A DNA stretch of 64,000 nucleotides from Marchantia polymorpha subsp. ruderalis (Eukaryota; Streptophyta; Marchantiopsida; Marchantiales; Marchantiaceae). The notes below the pieces were generated by a model. The model made no database searches and was not told where the DNA came from. It saw nothing but the letters and a program-made list of their open reading frames with translations. Location: assembly GCA_037833965.1 (NCBI GenBank), contig AP031356.1, positions 14,034,501-14,098,500 on the forward strand. The letters run 5' to 3'. Of this stretch, positions 37,526 through 48,606 are shown in pieces; within the stretch, counting starts at the first letter, position 1; each line of letters starts with the position of its first letter. A program made the translations under genes and the position numbers.

Positions 37526-38330
37526 TCATCCGACAAAACTTCATGATGTGGCCTTTCTTACCACAGCTCCAACAAACAACATTCTTCTTGTCAAATGGTT
37601 GAGCCATAAATTGTACTTTTCTTCGGTCGGGAGAGTTTGATCTCTGTCTCTTCAAGCCTGGATGCCGTGAATCGTGGATGTCTCTCGGTTGTGACTGACC
37701 TCTTGCCATAATAAGTGATGTTCAAGAAAGGGATGGGATGGAAGGAGATAACAAATCCTGCTCAACTGCATCCGTCAAAAGTGCACTTACAACCTCGTTG
37801 TAAGTGACTGCTATGTTATGACGATGAAGAAAAATCTTTGATAGTGTCTGAAAGGTAGATGGCAATGAGTGGAGAAGATGCATTGCCTTCTTTGTGTCAG
37901 TTAGCTCCTCCCCCATATTCCGAAGATCCACCAATAGATTTTCATATGCATGAATGTGGTCTTGTATGCGCGTGTCGGGTTTCATAGTAAACCGTAACAA
38001 TCGCATGTAAGTGTTCATCACAATCGTTGGATTCTTCTGATGGAACCGTTGCTGAAGCGCATCAAGCAACTTGGAAACTTAAGAGTACTCCTCAACCTGC
38101 TTGAGTATAGTATGGTCTAGATATGCCAACACAGTGCAAACTGCCTAATCTTGAGCAGTAGCCCATTCAATGTCATTTATGCTAGAAGGTTTTTCTCCCA
38201 GGCAGATAGGAGACCCATGTATCGTAATTTCACTTTTACTTGCTTTTTCCAAAGCAAATAATCACCATGGCCATCGAAAGGTATGATGTTATATTCAAAA
38301 TTGCCACCAACTTGTCGACCTATAGACTCT
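37526..38330 (-). pseudogene. Copia gag remnant
   Basis: The N-terminus is recognisable at about 38310 (IIPFDGHGDYLLWKKQVK, the FDG-x-NY-x-W type of copia gag). A UBN2-like region follows (LLDALQQRFHQ-like to VEQDLL), then a CCHC knuckle CWSCGKKGHIMKFC (about 37545-37590). Stops occur near 38140 (TAG), 38079 (TAA) and 37722 (TGA). The end is truncated by the solo LTR. Confidence 0.85.
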
Positions 38331-38469
38331 GGACGTCAAAAATGAGAGACAACAGCAGCTTCCGAGTCAATTTCCTCCTTTTGAGTCATCGTTCAGGTCC
38401 TGAAAAGTGTCCAGATGCTCTACTTGTGTCGAGAGCTTTCCAACGATACCCAATTTGACTAGTTTCCGA

Positions 38470-39130
38470 TGAAAAATCTTGGCAGGCAAAGAAGGGTTTA
38501 GGGTTTTGGGACCTTGGCAGGTTAAACCCCCCCCCCCTGGGGGGGGGTTAACCTCTCGCCTGCCAAGGTCTTTGGCTACCTGCCTCCTCCCTAGTGCACA
38601 AACCTCGCTGGAGGGGCCGCTCCGCTTCTGCACGGAGGTTATTCTCCTCCGCTCGCTCCTCCTCCTTGCCCTAACCGCGGGGAGAGGGGGTTCCTCTCTC
38701 CGGAAGGGGGTTTTCTAAATCCTGCGACCTGCCGACGAGGTCCTTGGGGGTAGGCACCGCTGCTCGGGCCTGCAGCCTGTCCGACCAGTGCGTAGGTGGG
38801 GGGGTTGCCGCCGCTCGGGGGGCTGGCCTTTATCCAAACTGCGCGCGAAGGTGGGGAAGGGGTTTCCAGTTCTACCGCTCGGCTCGCTCTCGAGCCTTGC
38901 CTTTCCAGCCCTCCCGCCGTCTCTCGGCCTATTGAGCCGCCGACGCGCGGTGTGCAACCGCTTCAACCTGAGCGAGGGTTTCAAGTAGCACCACCGCTTC
39001 AGATACCAACAGCCCGCTTGCTGTATCCAAATCTATCACTCAATCGATCATCCGAGCGAATCCCAAAGCCCTTCGGATCAATACCGTCGAGCGTCTCTCG
39101 TCCGTTTCATCTTTTGAAAGAAAAAAAACA
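38470..39130. other. GC-rich block in copia leader with C11/G9 palindrome
   Basis: This GC-rich stretch lies between the copia gag start and the chromovirus and is unlike the AT-rich element around it. It opens with an inverted repeat, 38512-38568, whose arms CCTTGGCAGG/CCTGCCAAGG surround C11-T-G9. Its ORFs (plus 38796-39170 and others) are unrecognised. It could be captured host DNA, a small insertion, or element leader. Confidence 0.5.
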
Positions 39131-39380
39131 GTGTCACGGGAAACTGCAACTTTCCCTACACTTTCACTGAAAACTGCAAGTGGCAGAACTCATGGAGAAA
39201 AAACCTGTCAAGGAAAAAGTCTGAACCGAATCGAAAAAAAAAATTCAAGTGATAGAACTCCTGGAGGAAAAAATTTTCAAGAAAAAAGTCTGAACCGAAC
39301 TGATATCAATTGACAAATCTTACTGTTCTACTCTTTTCCAACAACACAACCAGAATTTTGTTAAAAATTTCTGTCACAAT

Positions 39381-39800
39381 TGTAACACTAGGGTTTAGAG
39401 AGAAGTTCACTCGAAGATAGAAACGTAAACTTTGAAGATGAGAGATCCCAACAATGGTTCTCCTCTCCCTTATATAGCTCTCACCAACAAGTACAAGGTG
39501 ATAAGATCTAATCCTCACCATCCATCCCACTCCTAGTGGATGGATGACGTGGCGGATAACCCTAACAAGCACACGGATCGCTGACGTGGCGCACCCAACT
39601 AACACACTAACTAACACACTCAATCCTTACCTACAAGCACACGGATTGCTGACGTGGCACTGTCAACTAACACATTCACTCTGTACCTACCAAGTGCGCG
39701 GATCGCTGATGTGGCAGCTATGACTAGTGCACACTAAAGTATCTACATCCATATTCAGAGTAACCTCTACTTTAGTTCTAACTAACTAAAGATGGTTACA
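39381..39800 (-). repeat. 3' LTR of chromovirus
   Basis: It is 420 bp and starts TGTAACCATC and ends GTGTTACA on the minus strand. TATATAAGG (minus strand) serves as a likely TATA box. It differs from the 5' LTR at four sites. Confidence 0.95.
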
Positions 39801-39813
39801 AACCTCCCTCCTT

Positions 39814-42800
39814 TTAAGATGCAACGTCCTCGTTGCACATACGTTCAAACTCCTGAACTATCAAAGGTGCATTTGCTAAATTTTTAGCTGGTTCCCAAGT
39901 TGATTCATACGATGGATAGCCTTTACATTGAATCAAATACTCTACTTTGGGATATTTATGACCTCGAATTCGTTTCTTGAGTATCTTTTCTACCTCAAAC
40001 TCCTCATGATCTGCTATCAAGGTTGGAAGAGGAGGTGGTGCTGGTTGGTTGGTGAATTGTTTTGGTCGTGGTACATGTTTTCGCAATCGTGACACATGAA
40101 ATACTAGATGTATTTTCATATGTGACGGAAGTTCCAACTTGTATGACACTTCACCAACACGTTTCAAAACCAAAAATGGACCAATGAACCTAGGGTTTAA
40201 CTTTGGTGTTCCTACAAGAGACAAATTCGTTGTAGATAACCAAACATGATCTCCAACCTCAAAAATCACTTCTCTACGATGAGCATCGGCATGCTGCTTT
40301 TGCCGATTTTGAGCTATCACCAACTTCTCCTTGGCCTGATGTAGTCCTCGATGAATATGCTCCACGAATTCGTTGACTGCTGCAACTTTGGTCGAAAACT
40401 CCTCTCCTTTGGGAAGTCTCATCAAACTTGAAGGAGTTATCGGATGAGCTCCATACATAAGAAAAAATGGAGACACTTTTGTGGATGCATTAACAGAATT
40501 GTTATATGCAAATTCCACAAGTGGCAAAAGGTTGTCCCACTCTCCTTGCTCTTCTAATGTGAATGCTCGTAGCATATCCTCTATGGTTCTATTTGCCCTC
40601 TTAGTTTGTCCATCAGTTTGAGGATGATAGGCCGTTGACATTGCTAGTTTTGTTTTGAAAAAACTAAACAAAGTTTTCCAAAATAAACTAGTGAAGTGAG
40701 TACCTCTATCCGTGATTAACACTTTGCTTAAGCCATGATTCACAAAAACTGCATCTAGATACAATTGAGCTAGTTGTGGAGCTGTAACTGTTTTTGTGGT
40801 TGGCCTGATGTGAATCATCTTGCTCAATTTGTTCACAAAAACCACCACTGAATCATGTCCTAACGAAGTCCTTGGTAACTCACATACAAGATCCATGGTG
40901 ACATGTTCCCACCGCTGTTAGGGAATAGGAAGAGGCTGTAATAAACCCGCTGGTTTTTGATTACTTGCCTTGTTTTTTTTGACAAGCAACACAACTTCGA
41001 ACATAAGACTCCACATCCTCACGTATTTTGGGCCAATAGTACACTCGTTGTATACTCTCCACGGTTTTTTCCACTCCCACATGACCTGCAATGGCTGTAT
41101 CATGACTTTCTGCCAAAATCATTGTGCGCAAATCGTGATCTTGTGGAATCCATATACGCTGACTGTAAAACGCCAAACCTCGAGATTTCTCTGCCTTTCC
41201 AGTTTGTAGTGCCCGAGTGATCTCTTCATCCTCCTTTGTGGCTTGTGACATCTTGCTCCACCAATCCGCCTGAATTTTCACTTCTGCAACATGATTCAAA
41301 CAAGGCATGCGTGTGAGAGCATCTGCAAGTTGCTTCTTTCCCTCCACGTACACAATCTTCATGTTAAAGCGTTGACGCCACTCTGCCCATCGAATTTGTC
41401 GTTTGGACAGATCCTTCTGAGTTTCCAAATAAACCAAGGGTTTATGATCAGTCTCCACCACAAACTCCTTATCACCCAAATAATGCTTCCAATGTTTGGT
41501 TGCCAACACGATAGCTAACTCCTCTCATTCTGTCGTGTGATAATTTTGTTCCGCCGCCACCAACTTTCGAGAATAGAAAGCAACAGGATGCCATTCATCC
41601 TCCCATTCTTGTTGAAATATGCCACCTACTGTTGTACATGATGCGTCAGTGGCCAACTTGATAGAACGGTTAGGATCATACCACTTGACAATAGGTGCGT
41701 GTAACAAAGCATCTTTCAATGCTTGAAAAGCTAACTCTTGAGCTGTTCCCCATCTCCACTTTTGACCTTTCCCTAACATGGAAGTCAAGGCCTGAGCTAG
41801 TCGAGCAAAACCTTTCATAAATCTACGATAGAATCCAGTGAGCCCTAGAAAACTTTTCAATTGAGTTTGATCCTCAGGTGCTATCCATTTTTGAATGGCA
41901 TCTATCTTCTCACTCATCACTTGGATTCCTGTAGCTGTAACTCTATGACCCAAGTAATCTACTTCTGACTTGCCAAATTCACATTTTGAAGCTTTGGCAT
42001 ACAATTGATTGTCTCTTAAAACTTGAAGTACCTCTCATAAATGACTTCTATGATCACTCAAAGTTTTGCTATACACCAATATATCATCTAGAAAAACAAT
42101 GACAGATTTATCTAGATAAGGGCGAAAGATATCGTTCATCAATCCCATGAATGTAGCTGGTGCATTAGTGAGACCAAAATGCATCACCAGATACTCAAAA
42201 TGTCCATACCTAGTGCAAAAAGCTGTCTTGTGAACATCTTCATCTGCAATTCGAATTTGATTGTAGCCGCTTCTCAAATCTAGCTTGGTGAAGTACTTCG
42301 CTCCTTGAAGTTGATCAAACAAATCATCCATACGAGGTAATGGATATTTGTTTTTTCACCGTTTGCTGATTCAATCCGCGATAATCGATACATAGTCTCA
42401 TGGATCCATCCTTCTTCTTCACAAAGAGTACTGGAGCTCCATAAGGTGAAACACTTGGTTGAATGAATCCCTTGCTCAACATCTCCTCCACTTGAGCTTT
42501 GCATTCTTCCAATTCGTTTGGAGCCAAACGATATGGAGCTTTGCAATTTGGTGTACTTCCAGGTATCACCTCAATCTTGTGATCTACTCGCCTCTTTGGT
42601 GGTAATCCTGCAGGTAAATCATCTGGAAAAACATCTTTATACTCCATAAAAATGTCATTCAAGGACTCCGGGATGTAAGGTTTGTCCGTGAACCCAATAT
42701 CTCTTATAAGTCCAAGGAAACATACATCATCTCTAGAAATGGATGCTATATCCATCACAAAGAGGGGTAAATTCCTATTTTGAGATCTAATTCTATCTCC

Positions 42801-43181
42801 ATAGATCTTCCATCCATTACTTGTAATCACTTTTCTTCTCCAATCTACCTTCGGATTATATTGTTCCATCCATGGCATTCCAAGGATGACATCATATCGA
42901 GCTAAACGAATTACTCTCCATTCAATGCTCTCCTTGTATCTACCTATGGATAATTCTACACTCCGTGGTAATGTTTCTATCACTTCAGTTTGCCTGTTTG
43001 GCAATTCCACTTCTTCACTCACGTCCTTCATCAACATCAAACCTAACTTCATAGCAACACTCCTTGATAGAAAATTCTCAGTTGCTCCATGATCAATAAA
43101 AACTCTCACCTTGTGTCCTTTTATGAAACCATCAGTTACAATGAGTTGAGCTTGCTTCTTACTCCTTCCATGAGCTCCCAA
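39814..43181 (-). pseudogene. Chromovirus pol (PR-RT-RH-IN-chromodomain)
   Basis: The polyprotein contains protease ([13 protein letters not shown]), RT ([29 protein letters not shown] as the YxDD box), RNase H ([16 protein letters not shown]), integrase HHCC finger, and integrase core (MDLVCELP, LITDRGTHF). The C-terminal chromodomain (FEVEKILKKR, YLIQCKGYPSYESTWEP) is predicted to bind methylated histone tails and steer insertion. Breaks: a +1 insertion in an A-run near 42350, TGA near 42035, TGA near 41525, an A-run frameshift near 40975 and TAA near 40918. The integrase catalytic Glu is Lys (TDGQTKRANR, usually TE), so this copy cannot encode active integrase. Confidence 0.95.
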
Positions 43182-43246
43182 TCATTGCCTTCTTCCAACC
43201 TCGCCTTTTCTTCGCTTTGTAGAACCAGTAAGGCCGCGAGGCAAGA

Positions 43247-44412
43247 TTACTGGTGATCTTCGTTTCCCAAAACTGCTTCCTCCACCTCTTCATACTCTAT
43301 CCCCTCCATATTGTTGAACGGTCGTCGCTGCATGGGCCGTCCTCCTTGTTGTGTCGGCCAAACTCGACAAAACTTGGCTATGTGACCCATTCGTCCACAT
43401 GCATAGCATTGGCGATTGTCACGAACTCGAGCTCCTCCTCGAACCATTCCATTATTTGCATAACCTTCTTGCAAATTTGGAACTCCTAGTCGCTTAATCT
43501 CACCTCCAAATCTTGGTGGTGGTCCTCTTGTTGGTGCAAAACCTTCTCTACGTCGAAGGTTTCCCAACTCCATCGGTGTTGGACCAGATGGATCTCTAAA
43601 ATTGCTCACTGGTTCACCGTGTGTGACACCAAAAGCACCTGAAATTCGTTGAGCAATTGCGATTGCTTCATTCACAGTAGATGGATTGCTTACCATCACC
43701 TCCTTTCGAATTCGATCTTTCAAGCCTCGTTTGAACACGTCCAAGGCTTCAGCTCCACTCATATCCATGATAGATACTTGAAGATCACGAAATTCTTCAA
43801 TGTACTCATGAATATCTCCTTTCTGCTTCAGATCCCACAACTTCATTCTTGCAGTTTGAAAAGAATCCACTGCTTGAAAATTTTGCAGAAGTCCTTCTTG
43901 CATTCCACTCCACGAAATGGTAGCACCTCGTTCTGAAAGCATTCTCTCCCATGTTGTGTACCATGTGAGAGCCTTATCCGTAAGATAAGATCTCATGAAC
44001 ATTCCTGCAATATAATCAGAAACATGAAAATGGGATAAATGAATATTCATCCTCATAATCCATCCCTCTAACACTCCCATTGCTCTACTCCCTTTGTAAG
44101 CTTCCACCTTACAGGATTTTCCCATTCGAAGCAAAAGATTTGCTTGATCTTCAATCTCTTGAAGACGTCTACTATTTGCCTCTTCTGCATCAATAGGAGT
44201 TGGTTCTGGCTGAACTTGGGAAGCTTGAACTTGAGGTTCAACTTCCATCTCTCCAACTCTCTCTCTCTCTCTCCTTTCTCACTCTCTAATGCGAAGATTT
44301 TATCTTCCATGGCTTGCTGCTTGGTATGCCCATCTACTATTGCTTTTCTCAACTCCTTCATCTCCGCCATGATTGCATTGAGAACCTCACCCATATCAAT
44401 TGATGTTCCCAT
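43247..44412 (-). pseudogene. Chromovirus gag with CT-repeat frameshift
   Basis: Gag starts at ATG 44412 (MGTSIDMGEVLNAIMAEMKE, helical) and continues in another frame from about 44260 through the gag core (VEAYKGSRAMGVLEGW, ALTWYTTWERML) to a CCHC knuckle CYACGRMGHIAKFC, ending at 43247. The frame switch lies in a (CT)n microsatellite (44257-44274), so a slippage indel is the likely cause. Confidence 0.88.
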
Positions 44413-45026
44413 GCTTTCTCACAATCCCTCTAATACAAAGTGAGTATAATCACTATGTGACCTCTCAACAAAGGAGTCACAAAAGGTGCACGTGACTCTA
44501 TCACAGCTCTATAGTACTCCTCTCCATAATTCCTCACAAGAAAATCTCTCCATATACTCTTCTGTCTATATACTGTTCTAATTTCTACATAAGTGCTGAA
44601 TCGAACCGGAACAGGTGGTTCGCGATTCAAATCCATGAAACAATCAGTATAGAATGTATATAGTACAATCCCAAGTCTCTCCATAAGTAACTATTGGAAG
44701 AATCAGTGGCACTCTTGACTCCATCACTCTAGTCATAAAATCTGCACCCCAACAAGCCACAAGGTACATCCGAAAATGATGTTTCTCCATGCAACGAAGG
44801 TGAATATCGAATAGGTTAGGAATTGGCCAGTGCGGTACTGGATTCCTGTCAATCCCGTCCATATCTGCAAAAACACAATTTCCCCCTTCCACCTCTCTCT
44901 ACATGCAGATGAATGACCTCTGCCAGCCTCTATACACTCTCAAGACTACACTCCATCATCACTCACTTGCTATTCCATGAGGGGTAATACACACTCAAGG
45001 AAAGAACAAGGTCGCTCTGATACCAT

Positions 45027-45446
45027 TGTAACACTAGGGTTTAGAGAGAAGTTCACTCGAAGATAGAAACGTAAACTCTGAAGATGAGAGATCCCAACAA
45101 TGGTTCTCCTCTCCCTTATATAGCTCTCACCAACAAGTACAAGGTGATAAGATCTAATTCCCACCATCCATCCCACTCCTAGTGGATGGATGACGTGGCG
45201 GATAACCCTAACAAGCACACGGATCGCTGACGTGGCGCACCCAACTAACACACTAACTAACACACTCAATCCTTACCTACAAGCACACGGATTGCTGACG
45301 TGGCACTGTCAACTAACACATTCACTCTGTACCTACCAAGTGCGCGGATCGCTGATGTGGCAACTATGACTAGTGCACACTAAAGTATCTACATCCATAT
45401 TCAGAGTAACCTCTACTTTAGTTCTAACTAACTAAAGATGGTTACA
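45027..45446 (-). repeat. 5' LTR of chromovirus
   Basis: This is the 420-bp partner of 39381-39800. The primer-binding site TGGTATCAGAGCGACC lies immediately inside it (about 45010-45025, minus strand). Confidence 0.95.
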
Positions 45447-45787
45447 AATCCACTTTCAGAAGTTACTCTCGAAACTATCACTCCTTTTGAAACTATCACT
45501 TCTTTAACAATCTCCGAACAAAAAATAAAAAACTTTCAACTCATAATTATTGTCATTCGTCTCAGTATATCTTGTATCAGAAAAAACCGTCAGCACAAAC
45601 TATCATTGAAAAATCAAAAAACCGTAAGTTGACACAAACTGAAACAATTTACTGACTACAGTCTCGAAACGAAAACGTGAAAAGCACTCAATCTCTAAAA
45701 TTGAAAAAAAAAAAAAAAACCTGAAACCAATATTAGAAAAAACCCTATAACCTAGAGTCCGAACCAAAACCTCGCTCTTGTACCAAT
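45447..45787 (-). other. Copia leader, right of the chromovirus
   Basis: This part of the copia 5' untranslated region was separated from the rest by the chromovirus. It is A-rich (A-run at about 45703-45719) with no ORF of note. It ends at the copia primer-binding site beside the 5' LTR. Confidence 0.7.
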
Positions 45788-46053
45788 TAATATGCTAAAT
45801 CTCTCAAACTAGCAAACCAACAACATAATGAACACAGAGACACAAGTATAATGTGGTTCACCCTTATGGACTACGTTCACAGAGGAATACGCTCGAGAAA
45901 GTTTACTACTTCAAGTGAGTGCTTCGTATCACTCAGGGTATATATACCCAAGATAGTCAACCACTCTAAGTTATAAATGGCTACATATGCGGTTAACTAA
46001 CCTTAGTTAACTTTTAATTGAGATTAACTCCTTAACCAGAGTTAACCTCAACA
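45788..46053 (-). repeat. 5' LTR of copia element
   Basis: This 266-bp repeat is homologous to 32945-33215, with about a dozen substitutions and small indels. It is followed by AGATG, matching the other flank. Confidence 0.92.
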
Positions 46054-46058
46054 AGATG

Positions 46059-48052
46059 TAGATCATGTAAATTTATGCAAAAATACTTTAGCAACACTTT
46101 AATATAGTATTGGAATTTCATCAAATGAGAGTTAAAATGATGCAAGTTTTTTAAACAATCTTGAAAGACTAAATAGACATATAGACATTTTCATAATATA
46201 TACTTTAATTATGAAGACAATTTAAATTAAATTTAAATTTCTTTTGAAAATATGCAAACGATATCAATGAAAACATTACAAAATTTAATATTATTATTCA
46301 ATATTCAAGTATACAAAATTTTAGATTAAAATTTGAATGATTGAAAATATCATTTTTAATTTCAAATTATGAAATATAAAAAAATAAAAATTTATTTTTA
46401 TCTTGTATTTCATATAATGAGATCAAATTAAATGACATAAGAAAAATATCATTCATTCAATTATTTTATTTAAGCAAACAAATAATTGATATTATTTATG
46501 TTAAATTTTATTTTAAAATAAATAAATTATTTATTTTTTATATAATATAATATAATATAATATAATATAAATTCAAAAACATAAATTTATGTCACTAAAT
46601 TTTCACATAAGATTAAGATTTAAGGATTGAAAAATAGCATCCAACAAATGATTTATTGATTTTCTTGAAAATGGATAAAATAGATGTATAAACATGCTAA
46701 AAGATGCTCATAAATCATGTTGAAAGATTATGTCAATAATTTGAACTGCATAATCACATCAAAATATGAAAAGAAATAATAACTGAATTTATAAACAAAT
46801 ATTTGTAAAAAAATAATTTCTTTACAAAATATTAATTCACTTTAAAATAGATAGATTTAATGATTTGTTTAAACTGTGCAGTTTAAACATCAGAAATTTA
46901 CCAATGATGATTTAAAAACTAAAAGGAAAAAATAAATCCATGTTGACTCTAGATTAATAAAGATATACTCTGAATAACATAATTTACTGATGTTGTTGTA
47001 AATCAAATAGTATAAATTTTGCGATTCTTTTTAGGCATTATAAATTTAAAACGTTAACTAATCAATCAATCAAAATCAAAATTTCACCTATATCATAAGA
47101 TATCATCATATATATATATATATATATATGCAATGTTTCTTAATTTATAAGTATCTGTACATATTAATTATTTTATCACTCTGTCATATTATCAAGTATA
47201 AATTGTAAGCAGATAAAATTGACAGATATATTTGAAGAAACTAATTTGACATCAACATATGTGAAAAAAAAGTTATAATATATACCAAATTTATATCATT
47301 TGGAAAGATATATATTTTATATAGATTTATTTTCTTATATGTATAGATTTTATTTTTTATAAGAAGAAAAACTGAAGTTATATTTGATGCGACATTTTTC
47401 ACACATTTGATGAATTTGATATTTTGTCTTTGATAAATTATTTTTTTATAATATAGTTAAAATTATTTCAAATAAAATCTTCTCATTTTGATATCTTACA
47501 AAGCTTATAATCATAATGTAGTCATCAAATTTTAAATTTTTTCATGCAATGCTTTTTATGTCATATTTTTAGAATTTGAAGGTTTTGAGTATGTAAGATT
47601 TGAATTTTTCTAGAGGTTAACATATAAGTGAATTTATAAAAAAAATATTATTTTATAATATTTATACATTAAGTAAATAATAATTATTGCATATTTTATT
47701 ATATTATACTTGTTATGAAAATAAAAATGTGCAATTCTTGTTTTGAATTTTTTGACTTGTATTTAAGATTCCATCATCAAAATTATTTTCATTAATTTAA
47801 TCTTTATCTTCAACACCCTATTTTGTGAGGTAAATGTTATCATAGTTTTTTGATTTAATTGTATGTGAATGAATACAAGAAACTACAATTTAAAAATAAT
47901 TTTGTTTATAATGAAGATTAAAATATCAAAGTTGAGCAGAAATCAAATAAGATATTTATTGTATAAATATTGGTGAATTTATATATGATCGCTGTCTATT
48001 TAGTTGTATAAAATTATATGAACATTTCTTTATCTATTAACTATCTTATTTA
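46059..48052. other. Very AT-rich gene-free DNA with microsatellites
   Basis: No open frame of note. It holds a TATAA pentanucleotide repeat at 46540-46570 and an (AT)n run at 47108-47129. It is probably degraded repeat DNA. Confidence 0.55.
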
Positions 48053-48316
48053 GGGAGCGACTAGTTATACCTCAGTTCAGGCTTATTATAACTCTCCCTA
48101 CTAAACTTTATAGAAGAAAAGTTTGTGATTGATCAGAGATAAGATGTAACGATAGGGACGGTACTTGATGAGACAGGGATATAGTTTTCGTGGGGACAAT
48201 GAAAGTGGAAAAATGAGAAGTTGAGCACAACATGAATTGTTATGACATAAAAGCTGGTGAGCCTATTACCATAAAACTAAAGAATTTTTGTTACTCGCAA
48301 ACATTTCAATGACCCT

Positions 48317-48606
48317 TGTCATGGCTCGAGACGTTGGGTCGATTTGAGTTGACACTCGTTGAGTTCGAATTGGAGTCGGGGAACGTTGGGAGTCGGCTAA
48401 CGTTGGGCCGCGGCAGACGGACGAGGAACGTTGGATGGAGTCGACACCTTCCGTGGATTATATTCGTGGCGAACTCGAAGAAGTGACAGTTCTTCGAGCC
48501 TTTCGCGTAGGGATATGTCAGTCCCGCTAGCTTCGACTCTGATTCTACCTGCGAGTAGTGAGTTTGGCTCGACTCTCTGTGTACTTGTGTTTCGACACTG
48601 ATTTTA
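48317..48606 (+). repeat. Left terminal repeat (B copy 1)
   Basis: This 290-bp repeat is matched by 58452-58746. It contains a TATA-like TTATATTC (about 48458-48465) and, just downstream, a near-palindrome CTCGAAGAA-GTGACAG-TTCTTCGAG (48474-48498). CTCGAAGAACT occurs again right after the repeat at 48607. The promoter is probably here. It lacks the 111-bp A sequence found at the right end. Confidence 0.9.

Larger units (their letters stand above)
39381..45446 (-). mobile_element. Full-length Ty3/gypsy chromovirus
   Basis: This 6.07-kb element has 420-bp LTRs at 39381-39800 and 45027-45446 that differ at four positions by my count, so it inserted recently. Downstream of the 5' (right) LTR the minus strand reads TGGTATCAGAGCGACC, the initiator tRNA-Met primer site of plant elements. 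AAAAGGAGGGAGGTT precedes the 3' LTR as polypurine tract. Order is gag, PR, RT, RNase H, integrase, chromodomain. It is inserted in the copia leader. Flanks share only AAT, so no clear 5-bp duplication exists. Confidence 0.95.
32945..46053 (-). mobile_element. Ty1/copia LTR retrotransposon with nested insertions
   Basis: Two related LTRs (32945-33215 and 45788-46053) in the same orientation bound the element, and AGATG is duplicated at 32940-32944 and 46054-46058. Minus-strand order is gag, protease, integrase, RT, RNase H, which is the copia order. After the right-hand (5') LTR, the minus strand reads ATTGGTACAAGAGC, similar to an initiator-Met primer site. Before the 3' LTR it reads AAGGGGGAGAT, a polypurine tract. 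A solo LTR (37101-37520) and a complete chromovirus (39381-45446) are inserted. LTR divergence with indels marks it as the oldest layer. It is non-functional. Confidence 0.93.
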
